In this document: positions 10,601 to 18,575 of the stretch, piece by piece | Numbering within the stretch: the first letter of the stretch is position 1 | Layout of the letters: every line of letters begins with the position of its first letter | Translations under genes and position numbers: made by a program | Notes under the pieces: generated by a model | Seen by the model: only the letters and a program-made list of their open reading frames with translations | The model's database searches: none | What the model was told of the DNA's origin: nothing | Assembly (NCBI GenBank): GCA_937969415.1 | Contig: CALBWK010000071.1 | Coordinates: 1-40,038, forward strand | Length of the DNA: 40,038 nucleotides | From: an uncultured Saprospiraceae bacterium | GTDB taxonomy: Bacteria; Bacteroidota; Bacteroidia; Chitinophagales; Saprospiraceae | Direction of reading: 5' to 3'

Positions 10601-11768
10601 CTATCTATGGGAAGATGGAATGACATCAAGAACAAGAAATGATCTGTGCGCTGGTGCTTATACTGTTACCCTCACAGACAGTAATTTCTGTATGCATATT
10701 GATTCCTTTGAAGTCTTAGAACCGGACACTATCATCGTCGACACATTAATTACAAATGTCGGCTGTTCAGATTCTGGCTTAGGCGGAAGTATCACCTTGA
10801 GTCCTACTGGTGGGTGTGAAGGATTCACATATCTATGGCCTAATAATGAATCAATGACAAATGTCGCAACAGGTCTAGATGTAGGCAATTATAGCATCTC
10901 TGTTACTGATGCGTGTGGATGTCAAACGATAATAGATGCTGACGTTTCTGGATCAAACCAACTTACAGCAACCGCTCTGGATGTTACACAAATAGAGTGC
11001 GCTGGCGAATTGGTATGTATAGGTGTAGATTCTTCTTCGGTATCCGGAGGAACTGGGATTGGCTACACTTACAGTATAAATTTTGGGAACAGAATCCCGA
11101 TAGATTCTTGTGTGATGGTAGCACCTGGACAATACTTTTTGACAGTGTTTGATTCTGAAGGTTGTTCGTTTGAGTTACCAGAAGTCATAATAGATACTGA
11201 GCCTTTATACAACGTAGACCTAGGTCCAGATATTGAAGGCGAGTTAGGCAGTTCTGACATCATACTTACAGCAGATATTATTTCTCCCTTTGATATAAGC
11301 AGCATTATATGGGAGTCAATTGATTCATTTGAATGTCTCAACCCCACCTGTGATTCTATACAGATAATGGCAACCAATAACTCAATGTACACTGTGACCG
11401 TCACAGATGTAAATGGTTGCACTACTATAGACGAAATAAATATCAATTTAGACTCGCCAAGAAGAACATATGTGCCGACTTTCTTCATTGCCGGCTCTGG
11501 CACTGCGGAAGATAAAGTAATGATACAAACTGGTCGTGGCGTGGATAGAGTTGTAGATTTTTTAATCTATGACAGATGGGGTAATCTTGTATTTGAACTT
11601 CCTGAAGATGCGAAGCAACATCCAACCTCAAGAGATGATGGATGGGATGGAACTAGAAATGGTCAAGACGCAGAACAGGGTGTCTACGTATGGATCGCGA
11701 ATGTCCGATATCTTGACAACGTAGTACTTCCTAGTCGAGGACAAATCACCTTACTCAGAGAAGACTAG
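7626..11768 (+). CDS. Large SprB-repeat surface adhesin with gliding-associated CTD
   Basis: The ATG at 7626 (AAAGGA 7-12 bases upstream) gives 1380 residues. An upstream in-frame ATG at 7584 is unlikely because it puts 14 odd residues before the signal peptide (MSSLSKSLIVLLSILLSTLP). Residues about 37-180 resemble a cohesin-type beta-sandwich (GDPVEMIISVENF, FEIQWDPTVL). Residues about 550-1200 hold seven or more SprB-like repeats, each with Cys, DG, GG and Y-x-W landmarks, for example TQPSCGLDDGIATVDVTGG and CRGFCDGTIELDPRGG, ending in TVTDTDSGC-type strands. The last 90 residues are a gliding motility-associated C-terminal domain (FLIYDRWGNLVFE, DGWDGTRNG, GVYVWIANVRY, GQITLLRED). It is probably a T9SS-exported adhesin. 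The usual FTPNGDGxND opening of this CTD is degenerate (FFIAGSGTAED). Confidence 0.85.
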   Translation: MSSLSKSLIVLLSILLSTLPLVSQDCDVLYPDPLIFNQELVPAGPYMPGDPVEMIISVENFEDILTFLFEIQWDPTVLCLNTDTLQFNNPQVDPSFPNSIFTSGDLKPELEMVANSGKMSIGFFDDVTFTGATQPDGTRMIRILFNACGEMDCATINLNPGFDNNVIRNNEPLLLQCPDTIMLISEPMVDEACIVCGAEPKIIDRNICKNADGSLNLSFSACGTAAPFTWIVAGVDSGTIAAAGDIVTVVLPPSTSDYSLVVTDSNNVDAPGNTGFGIEFISPDSFEPLVLNAFFDPNPLACSNSRATINYTVSGGNTQNPISGIDEGLYDLILSDGTTRLNAESSGVFTDLNAGLYTLTASDEFGCEVSTFINITSPPPITFEVEVDSSTCVGADDWEVRIIPRGGTPDYGLNGAPVLTDTIVIPGFTLFGEDSLKDQFFDANGCVTNFCIFIPVGDSFDFIESLTPTVCGADMGWTSRIDLPDAVYTSSLRNNDTNTAIITGGNNNFQQAINLAPGNYTWFIEDLTTECSVTFDIVIPNTIPPRLILTDMSTQPSCGLDDGIATVDVTGGSGNFMYSWEDFPGETSNSISPLPAGAYIVTVTDTDSGCFEVITLDLLAGDFLTLETSVRDSLQCDDPSVIAALSAIINTNSTDIMITWINANGDEVGDSPILRTTEPGLYTVLVSINGGACTAAGTVQLDSPSGFDFDLSKVEPQSCPNDIRGEVFVENLGGGSGNYNYEWSVELAAGGTFELMDFMFNEGVVTFANILVSGNTFTVTIEDTDTGCKTSKSITLASDDEVVYNSMVAPPTCPGDNDGTIQIIGSNLVCLDEDGTDIPGCVFTGMSGEYIFTIMDGVCSATDTFSIEDVELFTAEISVTVDPDCFGGIDGSATVEITNNPSNITEYSYSWNGGPTELNGLLDTELGLSGGENFVVIGDANACTDTVTFDLFEPDSLFFNDLADVTVNCRGFCDGTIELDPRGGTTPNGIYTYLWEDGMTSRTRNDLCAGAYTVTLTDSNFCMHIDSFEVLEPDTIIVDTLITNVGCSDSGLGGSITLSPTGGCEGFTYLWPNNESMTNVATGLDVGNYSISVTDACGCQTIIDADVSGSNQLTATALDVTQIECAGELVCIGVDSSSVSGGTGIGYTYSINFGNRIPIDSCVMVAPGQYFLTVFDSEGCSFELPEVIIDTEPLYNVDLGPDIEGELGSSDIILTADIISPFDISSIIWESIDSFECLNPTCDSIQIMATNNSMYTVTVTDVNGCTTIDEININLDSPRRTYVPTFFIAGSGTAEDKVMIQTGRGVDRVVDFLIYDRWGNLVFELPEDAKQHPTSRDDGWDGTRNGQDAEQGVYVWIANVRYLDNVVLPSRGQITLLRED

Positions 11769-11782
11769 ACTGACAACAAAAA

Positions 11783-12490
11783 CTAACCTTTACTTAGTGA
11801 GTCTGGAGCCACTTCTTTTTGCACTTTGTCTGTTTTCTTCTTTGGCTCTACAAAACCTGTAAGCATCAATGCGATGGGCTCTTTGGAAGCGTTGGATCTT
11901 ACAGTAATAAGTGGTTTTTGCACGCCTTCTTTGCCGACGCTATTATACGTAACTCCTATGTATCCACGTTCGCCTGGTTCTATTGGAATAAAAGGGTAAC
12001 TAGGCTGCGTACAACCACAAGTGGCTTTTGCACTTTCTATAACTAAAGGTCCCTTGCCTGTATTGGCAAATTCAAATTTATAATCGATTATATCACCAGA
12101 AACTATCGTGTCAAAATTGTGCCTTATAAGATCAAATTCGAGGTTGGGTTTTAATCTCTTTCTTGCCTTTTTTTTCTTTTGAGAGACTGTTTTCTTAGCT
12201 GTACTCTTTACCGTTTCCTGGTCTGATTTTGAGCTGTTATGTACGACTAATTCTTGAGGTTTGTTTTCTGTCGAATTTAGTGGAGATTCTACGGTATCTT
12301 TCACTTGAGAAGTAGTAGATATTTCTTGGTTTTCACTAGCTGGAAGTGACGTAGTTTTAGACGATGGTTTTTCCACCTTTTGAGTCCCCTTGCTAGGCCC
12401 GGATGCTTTATCGTCTACACAACCTACTAGTGACAATGATAAGATACAGATAAGTCCAAAAGCTTGCGTGTAGGTTTTCGAGAGTAGCAT
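11783..12490 (-). CDS. DUF1573-domain lipoprotein
   Basis: A 235-residue protein with a lipoprotein signal peptide; the lipobox is LVGC with the lipidated Cys at 24. Residues about 30-115 are a Ser/Thr/Lys-rich low-complexity linker ending in a basic KKKKARKR patch. Residues about 120-215 are a DUF1573 domain, an ASH/MSP-like immunoglobulin-type fold: HNFDTIVSGDIIDYKFEF, NTGKGPLVIESAKATCGCT, and IEPGERGYIGVTYNS. DUF1573 proteins are common in Bacteroidota, but their function is not established. The gene converges on the adhesin gene with a 14-bp gap and follows the LamG cargo gene by 11 bp on the same strand. Confidence 0.85.
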   Translation of the reverse strand: MLLSKTYTQAFGLICILSLSLVGCVDDKASGPSKGTQKVEKPSSKTTSLPASENQEISTTSQVKDTVESPLNSTENKPQELVVHNSSKSDQETVKSTAKKTVSQKKKKARKRLKPNLEFDLIRHNFDTIVSGDIIDYKFEFANTGKGPLVIESAKATCGCTQPSYPFIPIEPGERGYIGVTYNSVGKEGVQKPLITVRSNASKEPIALMLTGFVEPKKKTDKVQKEVAPDSLSKG

Positions 12491-12501
12491 AAATTGAAAT
12501 G

Positions 12502-13728
12502 TTACTTTATAAGATTAAATCTACCAGATTTTCGAAAAGTATTGTTCATACAAGAATATTCAATTTTGTAAACATAACTTGACGGCATTAATTTTTCGCC
12601 TTTGTAAGTGCCATCCCAAGTAGCATTTTTATCTCTTGTCTCAAACATTTTTATGCCCCATCGGTCAAAGATTTCGAAGCGATCTAATGTTTCTATGATA
12701 AAATTATTACTGATACCATAGGTGTCATTGAGCAAATCTCCATTGGGTGTAAAAGCAGTAGGCAGAAGCAATTCACTACAATCAATATCTTCTTCATTTA
12801 TAACAAATACAGAAACAGAATCCGAGCTAATACAGTTTCCGTGATCGTATTCTATAAAATACTGCATAGACTCCATAGGGCTTGCGATAGGCGTCGTTAT
12901 GTCGGTTTGGTCTAGACCTGCACCTGGATTCCAAGAGACACTATTGGCGCAAGTAGGTCCTGCGAGAATCTGATAGGCATCCCCTTCAAAAATTGTTGTG
13001 TCTTGAGAAATAATCTGATCTTCATTTGATGAGAGATCATCGATTGTTTCAACATCTATTGCCACATCAAATATCTTAATCTCATCTATCTTTCCAGAAA
13101 AGTAATTATCTCTTAATGGTACGCATTCCGAGAAGCCTACTTCGACTGCTGCATTTTGTGCCAACACTATTTCCTCCGCAAAGAAAGTTGTTCTTATGAG
13201 TTCATTATCAAGATAAAAAGTATAGGTATTCTGGTCTCTTATGAAAATCAAATCGTGCCAACATCGCGTAGTATTAAGTGGCGCAGAAAAGATAACTGAT
13301 TCGCTAATATCTCGAGCAAATTCAATTTGTACTTGATTGACATCTCCAGAGTAAATTATAGCAAAAGAAGAATCTATTCTACAACTATCTTCTATCGCAA
13401 ATAGTGAATAATTGCCTTGTGTCGGGTCAACCCAAAAGGACATACTAAAAGAAAAATCTTCATCAAATAAATCTCTTACTTCTTGATCAAGTGTCAGTGT
13501 ATCCACAGATCCATCGAACAACAAGGCTCTAGAATTATCACCTACTCCACAGGTGTAAGTAACACTGTTTTCTACGGCACGTCCCGAAAGAAAATTACCT
13601 GTAGATTCTGTAAGATCATCATTGTCAAAGCTATAATGACATACAGGTGATATCTGTCCTGACAATGTAAAACTCAACGTCATAACAAGAAGGATCAAGA
13701 ACAAATTAGATTGAAATTCCTGCATCAT
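12502..13728 (-). CDS. LamG-domain T9SS cargo with gliding-associated CTD
   Basis: A 408-residue secreted protein. The signal peptide is MMQEFQSNLFLILLVMTLSF plus TLSGQ; the second Met (13725) is an equally possible start. Residues about 28-235 look like a LamG/concanavalin-like sandwich (CHYSFDNDDLTESTGN, LLFDGSVDTLTL, FSMSFWVDP, WHDLIFIRDQNTYTFYLDNE, GKIDEIKIFDVAI). Residues about 245-315 are an Ig/PKD-like module. The C-terminus (LPTAFTPNGDLLNDTY, RFEIFDRWGIKMFET, ATWDGTYKG, SSYVYKIEY) is a canonical gliding motility-associated CTD, which targets proteins to the T9SS. A carbohydrate-binding or adhesive role is inferred from the LamG fold only. Confidence 0.85.
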   Translation of the reverse strand: MMQEFQSNLFLILLVMTLSFTLSGQISPVCHYSFDNDDLTESTGNFLSGRAVENSVTYTCGVGDNSRALLFDGSVDTLTLDQEVRDLFDEDFSFSMSFWVDPTQGNYSLFAIEDSCRIDSSFAIIYSGDVNQVQIEFARDISESVIFSAPLNTTRCWHDLIFIRDQNTYTFYLDNELIRTTFFAEEIVLAQNAAVEVGFSECVPLRDNYFSGKIDEIKIFDVAIDVETIDDLSSNEDQIISQDTTIFEGDAYQILAGPTCANSVSWNPGAGLDQTDITTPIASPMESMQYFIEYDHGNCISSDSVSVFVINEEDIDCSELLLPTAFTPNGDLLNDTYGISNNFIIETLDRFEIFDRWGIKMFETRDKNATWDGTYKGEKLMPSSYVYKIEYSCMNNTFRKSGRFNLIK

Positions 13729-13762
13729 TTGATCTTATAGTTTTACAATTACTAGAGAAGAA

Positions 13763-14683
13763 TTACACATTACAGAATTGTTGAGCTAAGTAATACACGT
13801 AAAATATAAGCAGTAGAAAACCCTCCCACTTGCATATTTTTCTGGAAAAGGTCATTGCCCCAAACATCACCGTCATCGCCACCATAAATGGAAGCCCAAA
13901 CGAAATAACATTCTCCGGAATATACAACTCACCTAACAGTGATGGTATTGCCATAACAGCATAGGTATTGAAGATATTTGAGCCGAGTACGTTTCCTACA
14001 GCTATCGCGTGCTTGCCTTTCTTAGCTGCTGCAATGCTGACCACCACCTCTGGTAAGGATGTCCCTAATGCCACAAAGGTTAAGGAAATAACTTCAGGGC
14101 TTATACCGGCTGCCATAGACACACCTTCTATACCGTAGATGGTATACTTAGCTCCAAAATAGACCAGTACACCACCAGCAATCAATTTTGCTATATCCAT
14201 AGGCTTCACTATGGGCTTTACTGCATCTTCATCTGGAACCGAACTGGCTACACTATTGATTAAGAAACCCACCAATGCAGCAAGAAAAAGTAAAGCTTCA
14301 ATAAACGCTAATTGCCCATCTTGAAGAATGAAATACATCAAAAAGGAAGATCCCAAAAGCAGGGGCATATCTACATTCCATAGATCAAAATCCAAATGGA
14401 TAGACTTGCCAACCATACACGTGAGTCCTAATACAAGAAGAATGTTAGTGATATTGGACCCTACAACGTTACCGACCACTATCTCTGATGTGCCAGAGTA
14501 AACACTAGCAATGGAAGCAGCTAACTCAGGTAATGAGGTTCCGAAGGCTACGATTGTCACACCTATCACAAAAGGAGATATCCCCAGCGACAGCCCGATC
14601 TTTTCTGCGGACTCAATAAACCAATCCGACGCCAAAAGTAAAACGGCTAGACTAACTGCGGATATGGCTATATATGTAATCAA
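13763..14683 (-). CDS. Calcium/sodium antiporter, CaCA family (YrbG-like)
   Basis: A cation exchanger with about ten membrane helices. Both alpha-repeats are plain: GTSLPELAASIAS...GNVVGSNITN near residue 50 and GTSLPEVVVSIAA...GNVLGSNIFN near 205. Both carry the acidic residue of the GTSLPE motif that binds cation in this family. The only in-frame ATG is at 14725, but a TACTTTTG promoter box lies at 14719-14712 inside that extension. A TTG at 14683 has an AAGAAAG ribosome site and puts the start right at the first helix, as in homologues (306 aa). I therefore prefer the TTG; the ATG gives 320 aa. It heads the minus-strand run to the LamG and DUF1573 genes. Confidence 0.88.
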   Translation of the reverse strand: MITYIAISAVSLAVLLLASDWFIESAEKIGLSLGISPFVIGVTIVAFGTSLPELAASIASVYSGTSEIVVGNVVGSNITNILLVLGLTCMVGKSIHLDFDLWNVDMPLLLGSSFLMYFILQDGQLAFIEALLFLAALVGFLINSVASSVPDEDAVKPIVKPMDIAKLIAGGVLVYFGAKYTIYGIEGVSMAAGISPEVISLTFVALGTSLPEVVVSIAAAKKGKHAIAVGNVLGSNIFNTYAVMAIPSLLGELYIPENVISFGLPFMVAMTVMFGAMTFSRKICKWEGFLLLIFYVYYLAQQFCNV

Positions 14684-14711
14684 CGTATTCTTTACTTTCT
14701 TAATATGTGAG

Positions 14712-14719
14712 CAAAAGTA
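14712..14719 (-). promoter_or_regulatory. Candidate -7 box for the CaCA antiporter gene
   Basis: On the minus strand this reads TACTTTTG, a full match to TAnnTTTG. It lies upstream of the proposed TTG start at 14683 and downstream of the alternative ATG at 14725, so if it is real the TTG is the true start. Confidence 0.35.
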
Positions 14720-14753
14720 AAGCAAATAAAAACTATAGTTGGGACTTTAGGTT

Positions 14754-14761
14754 TAATTTTG
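14754..14761 (+). promoter_or_regulatory. Candidate -7 box for tatC
   Basis: TAATTTTG matches the TAnnTTTG consensus and ends 10 bases before the tatC ATG at 14772, which implies a very short leader. It lies back to back with the antiporter -7 box in the same 90-bp divergent region. A -33 element is not clear. Confidence 0.33.
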
Positions 14762-14771
14762 GGCACCCACT

Positions 14772-15575
14772 ATGTCAGAAGAAAAAGAAGTTTCGGAGAA
14801 GGAAATGAACTTCCTTGACCACCTTGAAGAATTAAGGTGGCACATCATTAGATCCTTGGTGTCTGTGGTTGTCTTTGCTTGTGTCGTATTCCTCTTCAAA
14901 GACTTTGTCTTCAACAAGATTATACTAGGTCCTAAAGACCCTAACTTTCCCACTTACCGATTTATCTGTAACCTATCTGAGGTGCTTTGTTTTAGTCCTC
15001 CAGATTTCAAGTTGCTACCTCGTGAATTAGGAGAGCAATTCTTTACACATTTGAAAGTCTCTATCTGGCTCGGGATCATCATATCCTTTCCATATATCTT
15101 CTGGGAGATGTGGCGATTTATAAAACCTGGCCTCTACAAGAACGAGCAGAAAGCCGCCCGCGGAATCGTCTTTGTCTGTTCTTCTCTTTTTCTCTTGGGA
15201 GTACTTTTTGGGTACTATGTGATTAGTCCTTTTGCAGTATCATTTTTGGCAGGTTACAACATATCTGATGAAATTATAAGCAGCCCTACTCTAGCCTCCT
15301 ATGTCAACAATGTCACGATGTTCACAGTACCGACAGGGATCATATTTGAGCTGCCTATAGTCATCTATTTTCTATCTAGAATAGGATTAGTAACACCTGA
15401 TCTGATGCGCAACTATAGGCGGCACGCTGTTATCATCATCCTCCTATTTGCAGCTGTGATAACTCCACCAGATGTGGTCACACAGTTCCTTATTGGGATT
15501 CCCGTATTTGTGCTGTATGAGTTAAGCATACACATCTCCAAGCGGGCATATAAGAAATATCAATCCACAGATTAA
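14772..15575 (+). CDS. tatC: Sec-independent protein translocase subunit TatC
   Basis: A 267-residue polytopic membrane protein that recognises twin-arginine signal peptides in the Tat translocase. The N-terminal cytoplasmic motif FLDHLEELRWHIIRS contains the conserved LEELR that contacts the signal peptide. About six helices follow, with the family block FEMW-like as FWEMWRFIKPGLYKNEQ after the second helix and ELPIVIYFLSRIGLVTPDLM with YRRHAVI later. A Bacteroidota-type insertion lies between helices 1 and 2 (residues about 55-85). TatA/B is not in the window. The gene converges on porX; its TAA sits on the A-run of the hairpin at 15574-15599. Confidence 0.95.
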   Translation: MSEEKEVSEKEMNFLDHLEELRWHIIRSLVSVVVFACVVFLFKDFVFNKIILGPKDPNFPTYRFICNLSEVLCFSPPDFKLLPRELGEQFFTHLKVSIWLGIIISFPYIFWEMWRFIKPGLYKNEQKAARGIVFVCSSLFLLGVLFGYYVISPFAVSFLAGYNISDEIISSPTLASYVNNVTMFTVPTGIIFELPIVIYFLSRIGLVTPDLMRNYRRHAVIIILLFAAVITPPDVVTQFLIGIPVFVLYELSIHISKRAYKKYQSTD

Positions 15576-15599
15576 AAAAAGGCGACTTAGCTTAGTCGC
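15574..15599 (-). terminator. Terminator for porX in the tatC-porX convergence
   Basis: Arms GCGACT (15582-15587) and AGTCGC (15594-15599) form a perfect 6-bp stem with a 6-base loop. On the minus strand the hairpin starts right after the porX stop (15602-15600) and is followed by C and then seven U (complement of the A-run 15574-15580). There is no T-run on the plus side, so it mainly serves porX. Confidence 0.75.
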
Positions 15600-17153
15600 T
15601 TATCGACTCTCTAGAGTCACAAAAGGACATATCATCTCCTCCATCGACAACCCGCCGTGCTGGAAGGTGTCATTATACATCCGATTGAACCGGTTATAAT
15701 TATTGGGATAAAGGAAAAAATTGCTTTCCAGCGCAAAGATGAACTTAGAACTGATATTGGGTCGTGGCAAGCCTAGGCTGTGTGGGTCTGCTTCATCAAG
15801 CACATCAGACTTCTGATAATTAAGGTTTTTGCCCACCTTGTACCTAAGATTAGTGGAGGTTTCTCTATCTGCTTTGACTTTGCTAGGGCTGTTTACTCTA
15901 ATAGTACCGTGGTCTGTAGTGATAAAGAGCTTGACCTTTTGCTCAGAAAGGCTCTGCAGGCTACTCCATATAGGAGAGTTGATAAACCAAGATTTGGTCA
16001 GAGATCTGTAAGCCTTCTCATCTGAGGCCAACTCCTTGAGGACATCCATCTCTGTCCTAGCATGGGAGAGCATATCGATGAAATTGTAGACGATGACAGT
16101 CAATTCATTATTCCTGAAATTAGGCGTTTGATCTAGCATAGCCTTGGCATCATCTACATTTCTGATCTTGTAGTATGCCCATTTGAGATCCCGTTTGAGC
16201 AATCTATCGATCTGAGCCTGCATCAGAGCTTCTTCGTGCTGATTCTTTCCACCAGACTCATTATCGTTGAGCCAATACTGAGGAAAGTTCTTCTGAATGT
16301 CTAGCGGCGTCATCCCCGCGAAGATGGCATTCCTACTATATTGGGTTGAGGTAGGTAATATGCTGTAGAACACCTCTTCAGACTCCACTCTAAAGTATTC
16401 GTTGATGGTCGGCTGTAAGGTTCTCCATTGATCAAAGCGCAGATTATCAAATAGGACCAATACATTAGGTCTATCAGGATCTAAGGCAGGAAACAGGTGC
16501 TCTTTGAGTAGATTATGGGAGAAAATCGGAGCATTCTCTTGTGTAGTCCACCCTTTATATTCCTTTGTGACGTATTTACAAAAGCCCTTATTGGCCTCAC
16601 TCTTCTGCATATCGAGAATGTCTCTCATCTGCTCATTATCCGAGTTGTCGAGCTTAATCTCCCACTCTATGATCCGCTTGTAGATGGCGTTCCATCCCTC
16701 CCTATCTAGACCACTATTGATATCCATTGATATCTTCCTGAATTCTTGCTGGTAATCTGTAGCTGTTTTGGAGCTGACCAACCGTTTGTTGTCAATAATC
16801 TTCTTAAGTGAGAGTAGAATTTGATTGGGATTAACAGGCTTAATGAGATAATCGTGGATTTCAGAGCCGATAGCTTCCTCCATCAGGTCCTCAGCCTCAT
16901 TCTTAGTAATCATCACCACTGGGATATTCTTATTGGTCTCCCGGATCTTCTCTAGAGTTTCTAGACCTGAAATGCCCGGCATAGATTCATCTAAGAAGAC
17001 ACAATCAATTTCCTTATCCTCTGCCATCACCTCCAGCGCATCGTGGCCGTTGGTGACTTCTATAATCTCGTACCCTTTTTTCTCTAAGAAGAATAATTGG
17101 GGTTTGAGGAGATCTATTTCATCATCAGCCCAGAGGATCTTTACTTTACTCAT
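15600..17153 (-). CDS. porX: T9SS response regulator PorX (REC + PglZ phosphatase domain)
   Basis: Starting at the ATG at 17153 (MSKVKILWADDE, 517 aa) matches the family; an in-frame ATG at 17195 adds 14 unlikely residues. Residues 1-125 are a receiver domain with acidic pair D10/D11, phosphoacceptor D55 (CVFLDESMPG) and K105 (LIKPVNP). Residues about 200-517 are an alkaline-phosphatase-superfamily PglZ domain: LVLFDNLRFDQW near 233, the nucleophile-type Thr270 in TSTQYSRNAIFAG, and metal ligands in FITTDHGT. In Porphyromonas PorX, with the kinase PorY, controls T9SS gene expression and cargo export, and has phosphodiesterase activity. No PorY or SigP is adjacent; the T9SS genes it may govern lie 18 kb away in this window. 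Confidence 0.93.
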   Translation of the reverse strand: MSKVKILWADDEIDLLKPQLFFLEKKGYEIIEVTNGHDALEVMAEDKEIDCVFLDESMPGISGLETLEKIRETNKNIPVVMITKNEAEDLMEEAIGSEIHDYLIKPVNPNQILLSLKKIIDNKRLVSSKTATDYQQEFRKISMDINSGLDREGWNAIYKRIIEWEIKLDNSDNEQMRDILDMQKSEANKGFCKYVTKEYKGWTTQENAPIFSHNLLKEHLFPALDPDRPNVLVLFDNLRFDQWRTLQPTINEYFRVESEEVFYSILPTSTQYSRNAIFAGMTPLDIQKNFPQYWLNDNESGGKNQHEEALMQAQIDRLLKRDLKWAYYKIRNVDDAKAMLDQTPNFRNNELTVIVYNFIDMLSHARTEMDVLKELASDEKAYRSLTKSWFINSPIWSSLQSLSEQKVKLFITTDHGTIRVNSPSKVKADRETSTNLRYKVGKNLNYQKSDVLDEADPHSLGLPRPNISSKFIFALESNFFLYPNNYNRFNRMYNDTFQHGGLSMEEMICPFVTLESR

Positions 17154-17246
17154 ATAAGGAATTTGCTTTAGTGTGCTAAGGTACGTTATTGTCAAAACGT
17201 CACTAAGGAACGCATCACGGCACCTTTCTATTACCTTCGTGCTTGT

Positions 17247-18470
17247 ATGAGTAGCAGAAAGATTTTCAACGACCCCATATATGGCTTGGTATCATTTCCC
17301 TTTGACAGCCTATATACCTTGATCGAGCATCCTTACTTTCAGCGGTTAAGGAGAATCTCTCAGATGGGCTTGAGCACCTATGTCTATCCCAGTGCTAATC
17401 ATTCGCGATTCAGCCATGCGCTGGGGGCACTATACTTGATGACGACAGCCATACACTCTCTTAGAGAGAAAGGCATTGCTATCAATGATGAAGAGTACGA
17501 GGCGGTATGTCAGGCGATCTTGCTGCATGACATAGGACATGGACCATTTTCGCACGGACTTGAGGAATTAATCTATCCCAAGCACCACGAAGCCATCTCT
17601 CTTGAGACGATGTCAGCGCTCAACAAAGAGATGGGAGGGCAGCTAGACCTTGCCATCGGAATCTTTAAAAAAGAGTACCATCGCCCTTTCCTGCAACAGT
17701 TGGTCTCTAGCCAACTGGATATGGATCGACTGGATTATCTGATCCGGGATAGCTTCCATACGGGGGTAGCTGAGGGAGTTATAGGCTATAAGCGCTTGAT
17801 ATCGATGATGAATGTGGTAGATGACCAACTGGTAGTGGAAGAGAAAGCCATTTTCTCGATAGAAAAGTTTCTTGTCGCTAGACATATTATGTATTGGCAG
17901 GTGTATCTGCACAAGACCTCTATTGTAGCTGAGAGAATGCTCAAGGAGTTTGTCAAGAGGCTTGTAGAGCTAGCAGAGATAGATTCCAAAATAGAAGACT
18001 CAGATACGGCCTTTATGAAATTTGTCAAAAAACGGATTAATGGTACAATTAATGATACTAACTACTTGGAGGAATTTACACGTCTTGATGACGTAGATGT
18101 TCTGACGGCTATAAAAGCAACTGTTAACCATCCTGATTTCATATTGAGCTATCTATCCGATCATATCTTGAATCGACGATTACACAAGTTGATTCTAAAA
18201 GATTCACCCGTTGAGAGTGACTTAATCGCAGAAAAGCGTCTTAATCTCGAAGCCTTACTCCTCAAAGAAGGCATACACCCAGAGAATTTAGACCAAACAG
18301 TGAACAGACTCATCTACATAGGCACGGAATCCAATCAAGCCTATAACCGCACAAAAGAAACTATACAAGTACTAAGGAAAGACGGCGAAGTATTGCCCAT
18401 TTCTGACGTCTTGGATACCCTCATAAATGTAAAAAAGATTACAAAACACTATTTATGTTATCCAAGATAA
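17247..18470 (+). CDS. HD-domain phosphohydrolase (dNTPase-like)
   Basis: A 407-residue HD-superfamily metal-dependent phosphohydrolase related to SAMHD1/YwfO dNTP triphosphohydrolases. The N-terminus carries the family motif DPIYGLVSFPFDSLYTLIEH and the dNTPase-style HPYFQRLRRISQMGL. The metal site is H52/H57 (NHSRFSHALG), H94-D95 (LLHDIGHGPFSH) and the Asp in SSQLDMDRLDYLIRD. All are present, so it should be active; nucleotide specificity is not clear from sequence. Divergent from porX, with about 93 bp between starts. The likely role is dNTP pool or nucleotide control in the cytoplasm. Confidence 0.88.
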   Translation: MSSRKIFNDPIYGLVSFPFDSLYTLIEHPYFQRLRRISQMGLSTYVYPSANHSRFSHALGALYLMTTAIHSLREKGIAINDEEYEAVCQAILLHDIGHGPFSHGLEELIYPKHHEAISLETMSALNKEMGGQLDLAIGIFKKEYHRPFLQQLVSSQLDMDRLDYLIRDSFHTGVAEGVIGYKRLISMMNVVDDQLVVEEKAIFSIEKFLVARHIMYWQVYLHKTSIVAERMLKEFVKRLVELAEIDSKIEDSDTAFMKFVKKRINGTINDTNYLEEFTRLDDVDVLTAIKATVNHPDFILSYLSDHILNRRLHKLILKDSPVESDLIAEKRLNLEALLLKEGIHPENLDQTVNRLIYIGTESNQAYNRTKETIQVLRKDGEVLPISDVLDTLINVKKITKHYLCYPR

Positions 18471-18486
18471 ATTGAATATTTTTACG

Positions 18487-18507
18487 GTCTTGTACAGTAT
18501 ACAAGAC
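18487..18507. promoter_or_regulatory. Perfect 8-bp inverted repeat ahead of the giant repeat-protein gene
   Basis: GTCTTGTA (18487-18494) and TACAAGAC (18500-18507) are perfect inverted arms separated by CAGTA. It lies 17 bp after the HD hydrolase stop and 69 bp before the ATG at 18576. It has no T-run, so it is not a standard terminator; a dimeric regulator site or a leader hairpin fits better. Function is unproven. Confidence 0.5.
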
Positions 18508-18575
18508 AATACGCCTGCGCTTTAGTGTAGGATAAAACCTTTATTGACATTATTAATTTAAATTTAAAATCAACC

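Noticed and set aside
10349-11503. Antisense ORFs of 76-144 residues in the adhesin gene
   Set aside because: Low-complexity shadow frames without start context; the sense frame carries clear SprB repeats and CTD.
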